Below, piece after piece: positions 25,493 through 35,609 of a stretch of 51,528 bases of DNA. Made by a program: the position numbers and the translations under genes. The notes beneath the pieces are model-generated. The model did no database searches. It was not told the DNA's origin and saw only the letters and a list, made by a program, of their open reading frames with translations. The stretch covers positions 1 to 51,528 of the forward strand of contig CALWHG010000012.1 in the NCBI GenBank assembly GCA_944380315.1. Reading direction: 5' to 3'. The stretch is from an uncultured Lachnospiraceae bacterium (GTDB taxonomy: Bacteria > Bacillota > Clostridia > Lachnospirales > Lachnospiraceae). Within the stretch, counting starts at the first letter, position 1, and every line of letters starts with the position of its first letter.

Positions 25493-27166
25493 TCACTGCC
25501 CCTCGCAGAGCTCCAGCTCAAACCAGAACTCCACTCCATGCTCATGGTTCAGTGCTCCACAGGCCTGGCCATGGGCATCCATGACCGCCTTTACTATGGA
25601 CAGTCCTATACCGCTTCCCCCGTAGGCACGGGTACGGGCCTTATCCACCTTATAGAACTTCTCCCAGATCCTGTCCAGATCCTCCTCGGGTATGGGCTTT
25701 CCATCGTTATATACCGATATCCTTACCCTGCCGTCCTTCTGTTCACTGCTTATGATCATGCGCTTATCTCCCTCCGCATGATGGATGGCATTTGTAAAGT
25801 AGTTGGTGAGCACCTCTTCTATCTTGAATTCATCTCCCCAAACCATGATATGCCCGGGCACGCGATCCTCCACACTGACTCCGGCCTCCTCAGAGGTCAT
25901 GCGCTGAGCATCGACTATGCTCTGTATCAGTGAGGAAAGATCGAAGCTGTCTATCTCCACACTGTCCGATCCAAACTCCAGATTCGTAAGTGAAGTGAGC
26001 TGCTTTACCAGCTTATTCATCTTCATGGCCTCATCCATGATGACGCTGCAATAATAGGCCCTGCTCTCTTCATCATCGGCTATGCCCTCGGTCAGGCCCT
26101 CTGCATACCCCTCTATAAGGGCTATAGGGGTCTTGAGCTCATGAGAGACATTTGATATAAAGTCCTTCCTCATATCATCTATGCGGGTCTTTTCCTCTAT
26201 ATCCTTCTGGAGCTGCAGGTTGGCAGTCTTAAGCTCGGCTATGGTCCTTTCCAGCTGCTCAGACATATCGTTCATGGAATTGCCAAGCACCCCAAGCTCA
26301 TCCTGGCTTGCCCCCTCATAGCGGGCATCAAAGTCCAGGGCAGCCATACGTCTGGATATCTCTGCCAGACGGTTTATGGGCTTTGTGATAGCTCCGGTCG
26401 TAAAGAATATGACTATGCTTCCAAGCAGCAGCACGAGCAGGCCCACTATGAGCAGGAACCTGTTGGTTATGCTCACACTGTCCTCTATATGTGCAAGGGG
26501 CATGGACATGATGAACATGGTGTCCCCATCAGAAAACTCTCCCCAGCTCTCCAGATAAAAGCTGCCGGAGCGCCTGTCATAGTTCTGCTGCACCACATAG
26601 TTTGGATATCTGGCCAGGGTCACTATGCCCGGCCTCTGCTCACCATCCTCATCCCATATGGTGATCTTGTAGCCTACGCTCCTGAGGAAACCGGCTATCA
26701 GGCTCTTCAGGCCTGCAGAATAATCATCATCATTCTGATCCGGTATGAGAGCACTTGGTATATTGCCCTCCAGTATGTCCTCTTTGTTTGCCATGAAGAA
26801 ACGAAGCTTCCTCTCCATCCAGTCTCCCTCACGGCTGGCAGCCACGAAGGATCTGTCGTTTTTGTCTATCATGACCACATTTATGTTTGACTGGTCGTTG
26901 AAGCTTCTGAACATGGAGACTATGGGCGAATCCGTCACATTCTGGCCGAACTCGTCCCCCACAAGGTCCACTATGGTCCTGTCATTTTTATCCGCCGCCT
27001 TGACCACCTCATCTATGGTATTGTAGGCCAGCTCCAGGCTGTCCACCTTTTCCTCAAAATAATACCTGGAAAGGTAGAGGCTGTTTACCGCATACATGAC
27101 AAGCAAAAGGAATGCCATGATGCCCACGAATATAAGTGTAAATCTGATCCTTATGGAACGCTTCAT
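25493..27166 (-). CDS. Sensor histidine kinase
   Basis: A 557-residue membrane kinase. A first helix (about 8-28) is followed by an extracytoplasmic sensor of about 210 residues, a second helix (about 236-258), HAMP (TGAITKPINRLAEISRRM), a HisKA domain with the phospho-His in FISNVSHELKTP, and a HATPase domain (N box NYFTNAIHHAEG, G1 NDGKPIPEED, G2 GGSGIGLSIVKAVMDAHG). The sensor contains an MIDKNDRSFVAAS stretch suggestive of a Cache/PAS-like fold. It pairs with the response regulator one base upstream. Signal unknown. Confidence 0.92.
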   Translation of the reverse strand: MKRSIRIRFTLIFVGIMAFLLLVMYAVNSLYLSRYYFEEKVDSLELAYNTIDEVVKAADKNDRTIVDLVGDEFGQNVTDSPIVSMFRSFNDQSNINVVMIDKNDRSFVAASREGDWMERKLRFFMANKEDILEGNIPSALIPDQNDDDYSAGLKSLIAGFLRSVGYKITIWDEDGEQRPGIVTLARYPNYVVQQNYDRRSGSFYLESWGEFSDGDTMFIMSMPLAHIEDSVSITNRFLLIVGLLVLLLGSIVIFFTTGAITKPINRLAEISRRMAALDFDARYEGASQDELGVLGNSMNDMSEQLERTIAELKTANLQLQKDIEEKTRIDDMRKDFISNVSHELKTPIALIEGYAEGLTEGIADDEESRAYYCSVIMDEAMKMNKLVKQLTSLTNLEFGSDSVEIDSFDLSSLIQSIVDAQRMTSEEAGVSVEDRVPGHIMVWGDEFKIEEVLTNYFTNAIHHAEGDKRMIISSEQKDGRVRISVYNDGKPIPEEDLDRIWEKFYKVDKARTRAYGGSGIGLSIVKAVMDAHGQACGALNHEHGVEFWFELELCEGQ

Positions 27167-27167
27167 A

Positions 27168-27839
27168 TCATCCTTCCAGCTTATAGCCCATGCCCCAGAC
27201 CGTCTTTATCTGAGCACCTGCATCGCCCAGCTTTGCCCTGAGTTTCTTCACATGCGTATCTATGGTCCTGGCATCTCCAAAATAATCATAATCCCATACA
27301 TTATTGAGTATGTTTTCCCTGCTGAGAGCCAGGTTACGGTTCTGCATGAAATAATCCAGGAGCTCAAATTCCTTGAAGCTCAGGCTCACATCCTCGCCCT
27401 TGACCCTGACTGTATGAGCGCCCCGGTTTATCTCTATGTCGCCGCAGCGCTGTATGTCATCCTGTGACTTGTGGGTGCGTCTGAGTATGGCATCCACCCT
27501 GGCAGTCAGTATCTTGGGGGAGAAGGGCTTGGTTATATATTCATCCACCCCCAGCTTAAAGCCCTGGAGCTCATCCTGCTCCTCGCCCCTGGCAGTAAGC
27601 ATGATGATGGGCACCTTCGATATCTTCCTGATGGTCTTCAGGACCTCCCATCCGTTCATCTTCGGCATCATGACATCCAGCAGTATGAGGGCTATATCCT
27701 TCTGACTGCAAAATATGTCCACTGCCTGCTCTCCGTCCTCTGCCTCTATGACATTGAAGCCCTTCGCCTGAAGGAAATCCTTCACCAGCTTGCGCATCCT
27801 TATCTCGTCATCCACGACCAGTATCTTGATCTCATCCAT
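27168..27839 (-). CDS. OmpR-family response regulator
   Basis: A 223-residue regulator. The receiver domain has the acidic pair in LVVDDE (about 8-11), the phospho-acceptor Asp in LLDVMMPKMNGWE, and the switch Lys in YITKPFSPK. The C-terminal winged helix has LSFKEFELLDYF and TIDTHVKKLRAKLG. It overlaps the upstream helicase gene by 40 bases and leads directly into its kinase. The overlap with a DNA helicase is unusual and may indicate shared control. Confidence 0.94.
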   Translation of the reverse strand: MDEIKILVVDDEIRMRKLVKDFLQAKGFNVIEAEDGEQAVDIFCSQKDIALILLDVMMPKMNGWEVLKTIRKISKVPIIMLTARGEEQDELQGFKLGVDEYITKPFSPKILTARVDAILRRTHKSQDDIQRCGDIEINRGAHTVRVKGEDVSLSFKEFELLDYFMQNRNLALSRENILNNVWDYDYFGDARTIDTHVKKLRAKLGDAGAQIKTVWGMGYKLEG

Positions 27840-29266
27840 GATCCCAGTTTGCCTCCTCTGCTATGAAGCTCAGAAATGTATCTCGTCCTTTTTTGCTTCC
27901 TACTATATAGCTGCTTTGTGTAAAATATGTGAAGCTCATGTCTCGCTCTGGTCATGGCCACATAAAACGTCCTGCGCTCCTCCTCAAGCTCCCGCTCATC
28001 CGAGGCGAGCTTCCAGGGCGTGATGCCTTCATTTGCACATATGATATATACCTTGTCGAACTCAAGTCCCTTGGCTCCGTGAAATGTCATGAGCCTGACT
28101 GAGCCATACAGGCCTTCCTTCTTAAGCTCGGCTATCAGCGGTGCCGCTGCCCTGTGCACCCGGTAAAGCACGGCCAGGTCCATGCTGCCGCCTGAGCCTG
28201 CCAGCTCCGCCCTTATCTCCCGTACCAGCGCCCTTGCCTCCTCCTTTTCATCTGAAAATGCCTCCGTGCGTATGTATCCCTTATCCCTTCCCGTATGCTC
28301 GGGGCAGGCCCGAAGCGCCTTACGGTATCTGCTCCGGTTGTTGCCTATGAGCCTCAGGGAGGCCTCGACTATATTGCTTCCGGATCTGTAGTTGGTAGCA
28401 AGAGTCACGGTCCGAAGCTCAGGAAAATCCACGGGAAAATGCAGCATGATCCCCGGGTCGGAGCCCCTGAAGCCATATATGCTCTGATCGTCATCACCTA
28501 CTATAAATATATTGCGCAGGGGCTCACAAAGCAACCTGATTATCTGATACTGCACCGGATTTATGTCCTGAAATTCATCGATCATGATATATCGGAATCT
28601 TTTCCTCAGCATGGAAAGCAGCGCCCTGTCCCTGCAAAGCAGCTCATAAAAGCGTATGAGCATGTCATCAAAATCAAGAAGCCTCCTTTTATGCATGGCC
28701 GACTCATAGGCCTCCGATATGCGGGCCATTATATCCTCAGGCAGCGGATAGTCCCTGTGGGCCATACCATTTTTCCTGCTCCCAAGCTCGGAAAGTATGA
28801 CTGCTGCCATGTCCGAGGTCAGCCTCAGCTCCCGAAGCTCAGGCCCGCAGAGCACCTGCCACATGAGCTCCATACACTGGCCTGCCTCAGCCACGTCCTC
28901 ATTTCTGTAGCCCATCCTCTCCCTCAGAAATGAAAAGAATATGGAATGGAAGGTGCCGAAGGAGACCTTGCGATCTCTTCTGCATGTGCCCCTGTGTACC
29001 GGCTTCGCACCAGGCCCTGCATGCCTTTCCTTGCCATCCTGAGCCGCAGCCTTCTCCTTCAGGCATCTCTGCTCCATCTCCTGAGCAGCTGCTCTTGTAA
29101 AGGTGATGACCAGTATGTCCTCCTCCGGCACCCCGAGCTCTCTCGTAAGATAAAGGACCCGATTCACCAGCACCGTGGTCTTGCCACTGCCCGGTCCCGC
29201 AAGTACCATCATGGGGCCGTCTCCATGGTGTATGGCAGTGAGCTGTTCTGGGTTGAATTTTTTCAT
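27800..29266 (-). CDS. Compact UvrD/Rep-like superfamily 1 DNA helicase
   Basis: A 488-residue ATP-dependent helicase. Motifs: Q-motif NPEQLTAIHH, Walker A AGPGSGKTT, Ia ITFTRAAAQEM, II MIDEFQDI, III VGDDDQSIYGFRG, IV LATNYRS, V TFHGAKGLEFD and VI YVAMTRARHEL. Usual UvrD/PcrA proteins are around 700 residues; here the 2B region and C-terminal tail are largely missing, and a Lys/Arg/Gly-rich insert lies near residue 70-100. Such short forms are known in Lachnospiraceae as generic 'ATP-dependent helicase'. It is first of a three-gene unit with the two-component system. Confidence 0.9.
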   Translation of the reverse strand: MKKFNPEQLTAIHHGDGPMMVLAGPGSGKTTVLVNRVLYLTRELGVPEEDILVITFTRAAAQEMEQRCLKEKAAAQDGKERHAGPGAKPVHRGTCRRDRKVSFGTFHSIFFSFLRERMGYRNEDVAEAGQCMELMWQVLCGPELRELRLTSDMAAVILSELGSRKNGMAHRDYPLPEDIMARISEAYESAMHKRRLLDFDDMLIRFYELLCRDRALLSMLRKRFRYIMIDEFQDINPVQYQIIRLLCEPLRNIFIVGDDDQSIYGFRGSDPGIMLHFPVDFPELRTVTLATNYRSGSNIVEASLRLIGNNRSRYRKALRACPEHTGRDKGYIRTEAFSDEKEEARALVREIRAELAGSGGSMDLAVLYRVHRAAAPLIAELKKEGLYGSVRLMTFHGAKGLEFDKVYIICANEGITPWKLASDERELEEERRTFYVAMTRARHELHIFYTKQLYSRKQKRTRYISELHSRGGKLGSWMRSRYWSWMTR

Positions 29267-29381
29267 ATGGGACTCCTTAAGATAAGATCAAAATAATAGA
29301 ACTAAATATCAGTCCGAAAGAAGGATCCCTGCTGGGTCCAAATAAGATCTGATTAAGATCTGAATGATTTATGGGAATATA

Positions 29382-29416
29382 ATAAACTGCCTGAAAGCAG
29401 ATTTCAAGCAGTTTAT
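29382..29416. terminator. Hairpin upstream of the helicase gene
   Basis: ATAAACTGC pairs with GCAGTTTAT, with an inner TGAAA/TTTCA pair. It lies between the GNAT gene end (29517) and the helicase start, so it is a plausible terminator of the pnp-gltX operon on the minus strand, ending in TTATTATATT. Confidence 0.55.
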
Positions 29417-29516
29417 CTGATCGTTAGACATCAAGTATATTTACCTGTATTTTCGCTCATCGGTTTTTTATCTCGGATATATAGCACTCATCCTGACATG
29501 ACCTTCCCTGATAAAA

Positions 29517-30149
29517 TCAGGTCAATACTGCCTGGCTCAGGATATAAAACTCCTCCTGACTGGGCTGCCAGCTCCTTTCCATGGTAGGGAGAGTATCATC
29601 ATAGGCTCTGGCCTCATCCTCATTTATAGCCATGACCGGGCTGTCCCTGTAGGTCCAGCTATGCCCAGAAAGCGCTCCTGGCTTAAGCTCCTTTACGAGC
29701 ATGGCGGCAGGATAGCTTCCTTCTTCTGCATGGACCTCATATTTCCTGCAGCTGCAGAAGCCGCTGGACACATAGTTTGAAGGACTTCCAAATATGACCA
29801 CAGTATCGTAGCCAAGCTCCTCCGCCAGAGAAAACGAACGTGCCATAAGCTGCTTGCCTATGCCCCGTCTCTGATAGTCCGGATCCACGCAAAGGGGGCC
29901 GAAGGTAAGTATCTCCTTGTCCTCTCCATTTTCGTCCCGGAGCCAGGCCTTAGTATACATGATGGAGCCTACTATCCTTCCGGAGATCTCCGCCACCAGA
30001 TCAAGCTCAGGTATGAAGTCCTCATGCTCCCTCATGATATGAACGAGATAATGCTCCACTGCCCCGGGGATATACATGTTGTAAAAGGCCCGGCGGGTCA
30101 GCTCCTCCACGGCCTGATGATCCTCTGGCATTTCTTTCCTTATGTTCAT
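29517..30149 (-). CDS. GNAT-family N-acetyltransferase
   Basis: A 210-residue protein. The acetyl-CoA-binding motif reads [20 protein letters not shown] (about residues 93-112), preceded by the strand ILTFGPLCV, the usual GNAT arrangement. The family transfers acetyl groups to amines of small molecules or proteins; the substrate is not visible. Its start overlaps the gltX stop (ATGA), so translation is coupled. It closes the pnp-M14-gltX operon. Confidence 0.88.
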   Translation of the reverse strand: MNIRKEMPEDHQAVEELTRRAFYNMYIPGAVEHYLVHIMREHEDFIPELDLVAEISGRIVGSIMYTKAWLRDENGEDKEILTFGPLCVDPDYQRRGIGKQLMARSFSLAEELGYDTVVIFGSPSNYVSSGFCSCRKYEVHAEEGSYPAAMLVKELKPGALSGHSWTYRDSPVMAINEDEARAYDDTLPTMERSWQPSQEEFYILSQAVLT

Positions 30150-31597
30150 CTGTTTTCCAGCTTCTCTATGGCTGCGTCTATACGCTTCAGTGACTCTTCC
30201 TTTCCGAGCACCTCAAGTATCTCGGTGGCACCGGCGGGAGTCATCTCACGGCCTGAGAGTGCCGTACGTATGGGCCACATGATATAGCCTGTCTTGTAGC
30301 CCTTTTCCTCTCCATAGGCCTTGAGCAGAGCAAAGAGTCCGTCGTTTGAGAAGTCCTCCGTCTCCGCAAGGAGGGGCCTTACGTCCTTCAGGAGTGCAAG
30401 AGAGCTCTCCTCGTTGGTCTTCATCTTCTTGTGGACATACATGGAGCAATCATACTCAGGTACCTGCTCAAAGAAGTCTATATGTCCGTCGATGTCGGGG
30501 AGCACCTCTATACGGGTCTTGACCATGGCTGCGATCTTTTTGAGATCCATCGGTTTCTTTATGACCTTCTTAAGGTAGGGCTCTGCCAGCTCATAGAAGC
30601 GGTCAAAGTCCATGGCCTTTATGTATTCTCCGTTCATCCAGCGAAGCTTTACCATGTCAAATACTGCCGGGGACTTGGAGATCCTGTGATAGTCAAATTC
30701 CTTCACCAGCTCCTCCAAGCTAAATATCTCCCTCTCTGATTCGGGAGACCATCCAAGGAGGGCCACATAGTTGACCACGGCCTCAGGTATGAAGCCCTGC
30801 TCTATAAGATCCTCAAAGGAGGAATGTCCGCTGCGCTTTGAGAGCTTCTTGTGATTTTCATCAGTGATCAGAGGGCAATGCACATATACGGGCACCTCCC
30901 AGCCAAAGGCCTCATAAAGGCGATTGTACTTGGGTGCTGAGGACAGGTACTCGTTGCCTCTTACCACATGGGTTATGCCCATGAGGTGGTCGTCCACCAC
31001 GTTTGCAAAGTTATAGGTAGGGAAGCCGTCTGACTTTATGAGTATCATGTCATCCAGCTCAGCATTGTCCACGGTTATGTCTCCGTAAAGCTCATCGTGG
31101 AAGGTGGTGGTGCCTTCCCTGGGATTGTTCTGCCTTATGACATAGGGCATGCCGGCCTTGAGGTTAGCCTCCACCTCCTCCTTTGAAAGGGAAAGGCAGT
31201 GCTTGTCATACTGGGTTATCTCCTCACCGTTTACGGTCCTTGTAAGGGTCTTAAGCCTCTCGGGAGTACAGAAGCAGTAATATGCCTCACCCTTCTCCAC
31301 CAGCTGCTTTGCATACTCAAGGTATATGCCCTTAGCCTGTCTTTCAGACTGTACATAAGGTCCTACGGGGCCTCCGATATCCGGGCCCTCATCATGTATG
31401 AGGCCCGTATCCCTGAGCGTACGATAGATGATGTCCACTGCACCCTCTACCTCTCTCTCCTGGTCGGTGTCCTCTATACGAAGGATAAATGTCCCATCCT
31501 CGTGCTTGGCTATAAGATATGCATAAAGAGCTGTCCTGAGATTGCCCACATGCATACGCCCCGTAGGGCTGGGTGCATAACGTGTACGTATCTTCAT
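30146..31597 (-). CDS. gltX: Glutamyl-tRNA synthetase
   Basis: A 483-residue class I synthetase that charges tRNA-Glu. The first signature is [20 protein letters not shown] (residues about 8-27, HIGH-type), the second is KLSKRSG (KMSKS-type), with [20 protein letters not shown] and the Glu-binding residues between. The C-terminal anticodon domain is complete. In most Firmicutes the enzyme also charges tRNA-Gln for later amidation; the sequence alone cannot show that here. It starts one base after the stop of the carboxypeptidase gene and overlaps the GNAT gene. Confidence 0.97.
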   Translation of the reverse strand: MKIRTRYAPSPTGRMHVGNLRTALYAYLIAKHEDGTFILRIEDTDQEREVEGAVDIIYRTLRDTGLIHDEGPDIGGPVGPYVQSERQAKGIYLEYAKQLVEKGEAYYCFCTPERLKTLTRTVNGEEITQYDKHCLSLSKEEVEANLKAGMPYVIRQNNPREGTTTFHDELYGDITVDNAELDDMILIKSDGFPTYNFANVVDDHLMGITHVVRGNEYLSSAPKYNRLYEAFGWEVPVYVHCPLITDENHKKLSKRSGHSSFEDLIEQGFIPEAVVNYVALLGWSPESEREIFSLEELVKEFDYHRISKSPAVFDMVKLRWMNGEYIKAMDFDRFYELAEPYLKKVIKKPMDLKKIAAMVKTRIEVLPDIDGHIDFFEQVPEYDCSMYVHKKMKTNEESSLALLKDVRPLLAETEDFSNDGLFALLKAYGEEKGYKTGYIMWPIRTALSGREMTPAGATEILEVLGKEESLKRIDAAIEKLENR

Positions 31598-31598
31598 A

Positions 31599-32882
31599 TC
31601 ATCTATCCCCCCTGACTACGAATTTATCATATGCCCATTTCATGGTATATAAGGGCACGAATTTGTTCTGGGCCCATATGGTCGGAAGCTGTGATCCGGG
31701 AAGCGGACAGGTTCCTGAGCCCACCTCTATGGTCACACAGGCTGCCGGTCTGCTGCAGAGCTGCACATACTCCTTGAAGCCGCCTCCTCCGCCTGCCACC
31801 GCCTTCTGATAGCCCGTGATAAGCATGATGTTGTTTGAGAGGTCGCGGCTGTGCTCCCTCATCTTGTTATTTTCTATATCCCAGTAGAGCACCTGGCCCT
31901 GGGCATGATAATTTATGACCGCTCTCCAGGTCCTGCTGTCGTAAAGATCTGCAAGAGCCTTTGATTCAGGCTCGGACTCCGCATAAGGGCCTCTGTAGTC
32001 CTCTGCCGACGGGAGCTGCGATTTTCCGCTTGCAAACTCAAACATGGCATCAAAGTTTTGATTGAGATTGACTCCCCTGGCGTTGGCCTTCCAGCTCCTT
32101 AAGTAGGTATCGAAGTCAAGGCTGGTATATCCGCCTGCCACATCATACTCGTAGGCCTTCTGCACAGTACCTCTGAGAGACTGGCTCCTGAGACCCTCAA
32201 GTCCGAACTGGCTTATGCTGACTCCATCCGGATTGACCATGGGTACAAAATGCACGCACACATCGTTGAACCACTGCTTAAGAGGCTTTCCGTCAAAGCA
32301 GCCCTCGTCATAAAAATACAGCAGATACTCAAGCTGCAGCATGACCAGATTTGAGGTGATGTACTCTCTGGCATGGGTGGAGGCGTTGATCATGACATGC
32401 GTCGCAGCCTGTTCATTGCCTACTATGAGCTCAAAAATGTCCCTGCCATCAGGCGTCTTTGCCAGGCTCCGCCGCTTCAGCTTTCCAGGGTATCTGCCAG
32501 ACAGGGCATTTATGTCATTTACCATATAGTCATAGGTATAGGTATCCACATACTTGACTATAGGGTCCTCCACCTCCATATTGGCCGACTGCACGCAGCC
32601 CTCAGGCACCGTGTCATCGATGACCAGGGCAAGCTCTCCTATGGCTACTCCGCCGGAGCTTGCATAGGACGCCGCATCCAGGGATATGCCGGAATCTATG
32701 GGATATCCGTCCTCTCTGGTGGCTCCCTGTCCTGTTCCAGAGCTTCCAAGCCCTACTCCGGGGCCCGAATTCACATACCCGGCGGACATGGCCTGTGCCG
32801 TGATATAAGTTTTAGCCATGGGTGTGGTACCCATGGCTAAAATAAGTGCAGCGATCAAGGTTTTTCTTAAATTGATCCTCAT
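31599..32882 (-). CDS. Secreted M14 zinc carboxypeptidase
   Basis: A 427-residue exported protein. A signal peptide ([20 protein letters not shown]) is followed by a linker and an M14 catalytic domain. Metal ligands: HAREY (His and Glu of HxxE) and the later His in [13 protein letters not shown]. The substrate Arg-like and Asn residues lie in VNPDGVS and [11 protein letters not shown], and the catalytic Glu in [10 protein letters not shown]. Such enzymes trim peptides, including cell-wall peptides of the gamma-D-Glu-mDap type; the target is not shown by sequence. It sits between pnp and gltX, an uncommon position. Confidence 0.9.
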   Translation of the reverse strand: MRINLRKTLIAALILAMGTTPMAKTYITAQAMSAGYVNSGPGVGLGSSGTGQGATREDGYPIDSGISLDAASYASSGGVAIGELALVIDDTVPEGCVQSANMEVEDPIVKYVDTYTYDYMVNDINALSGRYPGKLKRRSLAKTPDGRDIFELIVGNEQAATHVMINASTHAREYITSNLVMLQLEYLLYFYDEGCFDGKPLKQWFNDVCVHFVPMVNPDGVSISQFGLEGLRSQSLRGTVQKAYEYDVAGGYTSLDFDTYLRSWKANARGVNLNQNFDAMFEFASGKSQLPSAEDYRGPYAESEPESKALADLYDSRTWRAVINYHAQGQVLYWDIENNKMREHSRDLSNNIMLITGYQKAVAGGGGGFKEYVQLCSRPAACVTIEVGSGTCPLPGSQLPTIWAQNKFVPLYTMKWAYDKFVVRGDR

Positions 32883-32891
32883 GATCTCCTC

Positions 32892-35189
32892 TTAAAACTG
32901 ATCCTCGTCTCTGTCTTCTCTGTCATCTCTTGCTTCCCTGCGATCGCGGTCTCCGCGTCCATATCCGCCGTAGCCGCCTCTGCCGCGCCTGTCGCCTCTG
33001 TCTCCGCGATCCCTGCGCTCCCTGCGGTCGTCTATGTCGGTGGGAAGCTTGTTGCTGTTGATATCTGAAGGTCTCATGGAAAGATCTATCTTTCCGTCTC
33101 TCTGGTCCACCTTTATGACCTTGACGGTGACCTCATCTCCCAGCTTCACCACATCCTCTACCTTGCCTACCCTGCGGTCTGCAAGCTTGGAGATATGTAT
33201 AAGTCCCTTCTTGTTGGGAGAAAGCTCTACCTGAGCGCCGAAGCTGAGTATATTGACTACCTTTCCTGACATGACCATGCCAAGCTCGATGTCGGTAACT
33301 ATGCTCTCTATGATCTCTATGGCACGGTCGATCATCTCCTGATCGGTTCCGCATACGGATACTCTTCCGTCATCATCTATATCTATGCTTACTCCGGTCT
33401 CCTCTATGATCTTATTGATGGTCTTGCCCTGCTTGCCTACCACATCGCCGATCTTGGAGGGATCGATGCTGATGGAGCTGATCTTGGGAGCATACTTGGA
33501 AAGCTCCTTACGAGGCTCGCTGATCACGGGATCCATGATGTTGTCCATGATATAGAGCCTTGCCTCGTGGGTCCTCTTTATGGCCTCCTCGACTATGGGC
33601 CTTGTAAGTCCGTGGATCTTGATATCCATCTGGATGGCAGTGATGCCCTTGCGGGTACCTGCTACCTTAAAGTCCATGTCTCCAAAGAAGTCCTCAAGTC
33701 CCTGTATGTCAGTAAGCACGATGTAATCATCGTCAGTATCGCCTGTCACAAGTCCGCAGCTTATGCCTGCAACAGCAGCCTTTATAGGCACGCCTGCAGC
33801 CATGAGTGAAAGTGAGGATGCGCATACTGATGCCTGGGACGTGGATCCGTTTGACTCAAGGGTCTCGGACACTGTCCTGATGGCATAGGGGAACTCCTCC
33901 TCTGTGGGAAGCACGGGCACCAGGGCCTTCTCTGCCAGAGCGCCGTGGCCTATCTCTCTCCTTCCGGGTCCTCTGGAGGGCTTGGTCTCACCTACAGAGT
34001 ATGAAGGGAAGTTGTAGTGATGCATGTATCTCTTGGACTTGATGGTCTCATCCAGTCCGTCTATCTTCTGAGCATCTGAAAGAGGAGCAAGGGTGCAGAT
34101 GTTGAGTATCTGGGTCTGTCCTCTGGTGAACATGCCTGAGCCATGTACCCTGGGTACCACATCTATCTCTGCAGCCAGAGGCCTGATCTCGGAAATGTCT
34201 CTGCCGTCAGGTCTCTTCCTGTCCTTAAGTATCATCTTGCGGACAGTCTTCTTCTCATACTGATATATGGCATCGGGAAGCTTTGCAAGCCACTCCTCGT
34301 TGTCCGCAAACTTCTCCTTGAGCCTGTCCGTGATGGCATCAACATTTTTATCTCTCTGCTGCTTGTCATCACAGAATACTGCCTCTTCCATCTCCTCCTG
34401 GGGCACCTCTGCCTTTATGGCATCAAAGAGCTCCTCAGGCACGGCAAAGGACTTGTAGGCATGCTTCTCCTTGCCTACCTCCTTAACTATCTCATCCATC
34501 CAGGCTATGATCTTCTGGTTGATCTCATGAGCCCTGTAGATGGCGTCGATCATGACCTCGTCGCTGATCTCGTCAGCTCCTGCCTCTATCATGATGACCT
34601 TTTCCCTGGTGGAGGCTACGGTCAGGTTGAGAGTGGATACCAGCCTCTCCATGGAGGTGGGGTTGAATACGAACTCACCATTTACCAGTCCTACCTGAGT
34701 AGCTGCACAGGGGCCGTCAAAGGGAATGTCGGATATGGCTGTGGCCAGAGATGAGCCAAGCATGGCTGTGACCTCCGGAGGACAGTCAGGATCCACTGAC
34801 AGCACCAGATCGTTGAGAGTCACATCATTCCTGTAATCCTTGGGGAACAGGGGCCTCATGGGCCTGTCTATGACTCTGGAGGTAAGGATGGCATGCTCAG
34901 AGGCCTTGCCCTCCCTCTTATTGAAGCCGCCAGGTATCTTGCCTGCGGCATACATCTTTTCCTCATAGTCCACGCTGAGAGGGAAGAAATCTATACCCTC
35001 CCTGGGCTCCTTTGAAGCTGTAGCAGTAGCAAGGACAGTAGTGTCACCATAATGCACCAGCACCGCACCGTTTGCCTGGGCGCTCACTCTTCCGATATCC
35101 ACGGAGAGCTTTCTTCCGCACAGATCCATGCTGTAGGTCTTGAAGGATCTGTCGAGCGGCTTGGAAAACGTACCGAATTGTGTTTCCAT
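32892..35189 (-). CDS. pnp: Polynucleotide phosphorylase
   Basis: A 765-residue 3'-to-5' exoribonuclease that uses phosphate to degrade RNA. Two RNase PH cores (first with KMYAAGKIPGGFNKREGKAS, second with RRYGTGMFTRGQTQ-type GSGMFTRGQTQIL, and TGDTDDDYI) are followed by a KH domain (DVVGKQGKTINKIIEE) and an S1 domain (KVVNILSFGAQVELSPNKKG). The last 45 residues are unusual: an Arg/Asp/Gly-rich tail (RRERRDRGDRGDRRGRGGYG) that may bind RNA or partner proteins. METQFGTF was chosen as start, behind AAAGGA. A strong promoter lies at 35243-35271. rpsO is not upstream, unlike in many bacteria. Confidence 0.97.
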   Translation of the reverse strand: METQFGTFSKPLDRSFKTYSMDLCGRKLSVDIGRVSAQANGAVLVHYGDTTVLATATASKEPREGIDFFPLSVDYEEKMYAAGKIPGGFNKREGKASEHAILTSRVIDRPMRPLFPKDYRNDVTLNDLVLSVDPDCPPEVTAMLGSSLATAISDIPFDGPCAATQVGLVNGEFVFNPTSMERLVSTLNLTVASTREKVIMIEAGADEISDEVMIDAIYRAHEINQKIIAWMDEIVKEVGKEKHAYKSFAVPEELFDAIKAEVPQEEMEEAVFCDDKQQRDKNVDAITDRLKEKFADNEEWLAKLPDAIYQYEKKTVRKMILKDRKRPDGRDISEIRPLAAEIDVVPRVHGSGMFTRGQTQILNICTLAPLSDAQKIDGLDETIKSKRYMHHYNFPSYSVGETKPSRGPGRREIGHGALAEKALVPVLPTEEEFPYAIRTVSETLESNGSTSQASVCASSLSLMAAGVPIKAAVAGISCGLVTGDTDDDYIVLTDIQGLEDFFGDMDFKVAGTRKGITAIQMDIKIHGLTRPIVEEAIKRTHEARLYIMDNIMDPVISEPRKELSKYAPKISSISIDPSKIGDVVGKQGKTINKIIEETGVSIDIDDDGRVSVCGTDQEMIDRAIEIIESIVTDIELGMVMSGKVVNILSFGAQVELSPNKKGLIHISKLADRRVGKVEDVVKLGDEVTVKVIKVDQRDGKIDLSMRPSDINSNKLPTDIDDRRERRDRGDRGDRRGRGGYGGYGRGDRDRREARDDREDRDEDQF

Positions 35190-35242
35190 CGTCTTTCCTT
35201 TCATTTATCAAATCATATACCATCGTTAGTCATTCAGAGTGT

Positions 35243-35271
35243 ATTTTACACTTGTAGGAAATGAGCGTCAA
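35243..35271 (-). promoter_or_regulatory. pnp promoter
   Basis: Minus strand: TTGACG -35, 17-base spacer, TAAAAT -10, about 54 bases before the pnp start. Confidence 0.85.
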
Positions 35272-35312
35272 GGGAAAATATCTTTCGTTTATATTATGGA
35301 TCATATACATAC

Positions 35313-35369
35313 AGATCAGCTGCATCAGCTCAGCAGCCTTACGGCTGAGGTCGCTGATACAGCTGATCT
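35313..35369. repeat. Long near-perfect hairpin upstream of pnp
   Basis: AGATCAGCTG (35313) pairs with CAGCTGATCT (35360), then ATCAGC with GCTGAT and GCAGCC with GGCTG-type inner arms: almost 57 bases fold on themselves with a four-base loop. No T run follows on either strand, so it is not a standard terminator. Confidence 0.6.
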
Positions 35370-35510
35370 GCACAGCACATGAAGTACATAATATAAACCA
35401 AAGGATCATGCATAAAGGTCGCTCCCCATACTTTGCTCTCACCATATAGAATAACATAAGCGTACCGAAAATAACCATAAAGGTCGCCGTGGATACACTG
35501 TATGACATGC

Positions 35511-35583
35511 GGGGCCGGAGGCTCTGGCTGACGACATGAGCGCTTTATGAAATAGCTCGGAGGAAGTCAGAGCCTCCGGCCCC
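35511..35583. repeat. GC-rich inverted repeat after the ABC permease gene
   Basis: GGGGCCGGAGGCTCTG (35511-35526) is perfectly complementary to CAGAGCCTCCGGCCCC (35568-35583), 16 bases of stem with an inner GAGC/GCTC pair. It lies 27 bases beyond the permease stop. It could be an unconventional terminator, or part of a repeated element. The 35190-35609 gap otherwise contains only the pnp promoter and the second hairpin. Confidence 0.6.
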
Positions 35584-35609
35584 GTGTGCCATACGGGATA
35601 TACGGATCG

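Noticed and set aside
31598-31640. T-box or leader for gltX
   Set aside because: gltX starts one base after the previous stop, leaving no room for a leader.
35230-35508. A 92-codon minus-strand frame upstream of pnp
   Set aside because: It has no ribosome site, runs over the pnp promoter and through the long palindrome, and its hydrophobic look comes partly from that palindrome. Kept out unless conservation is shown.
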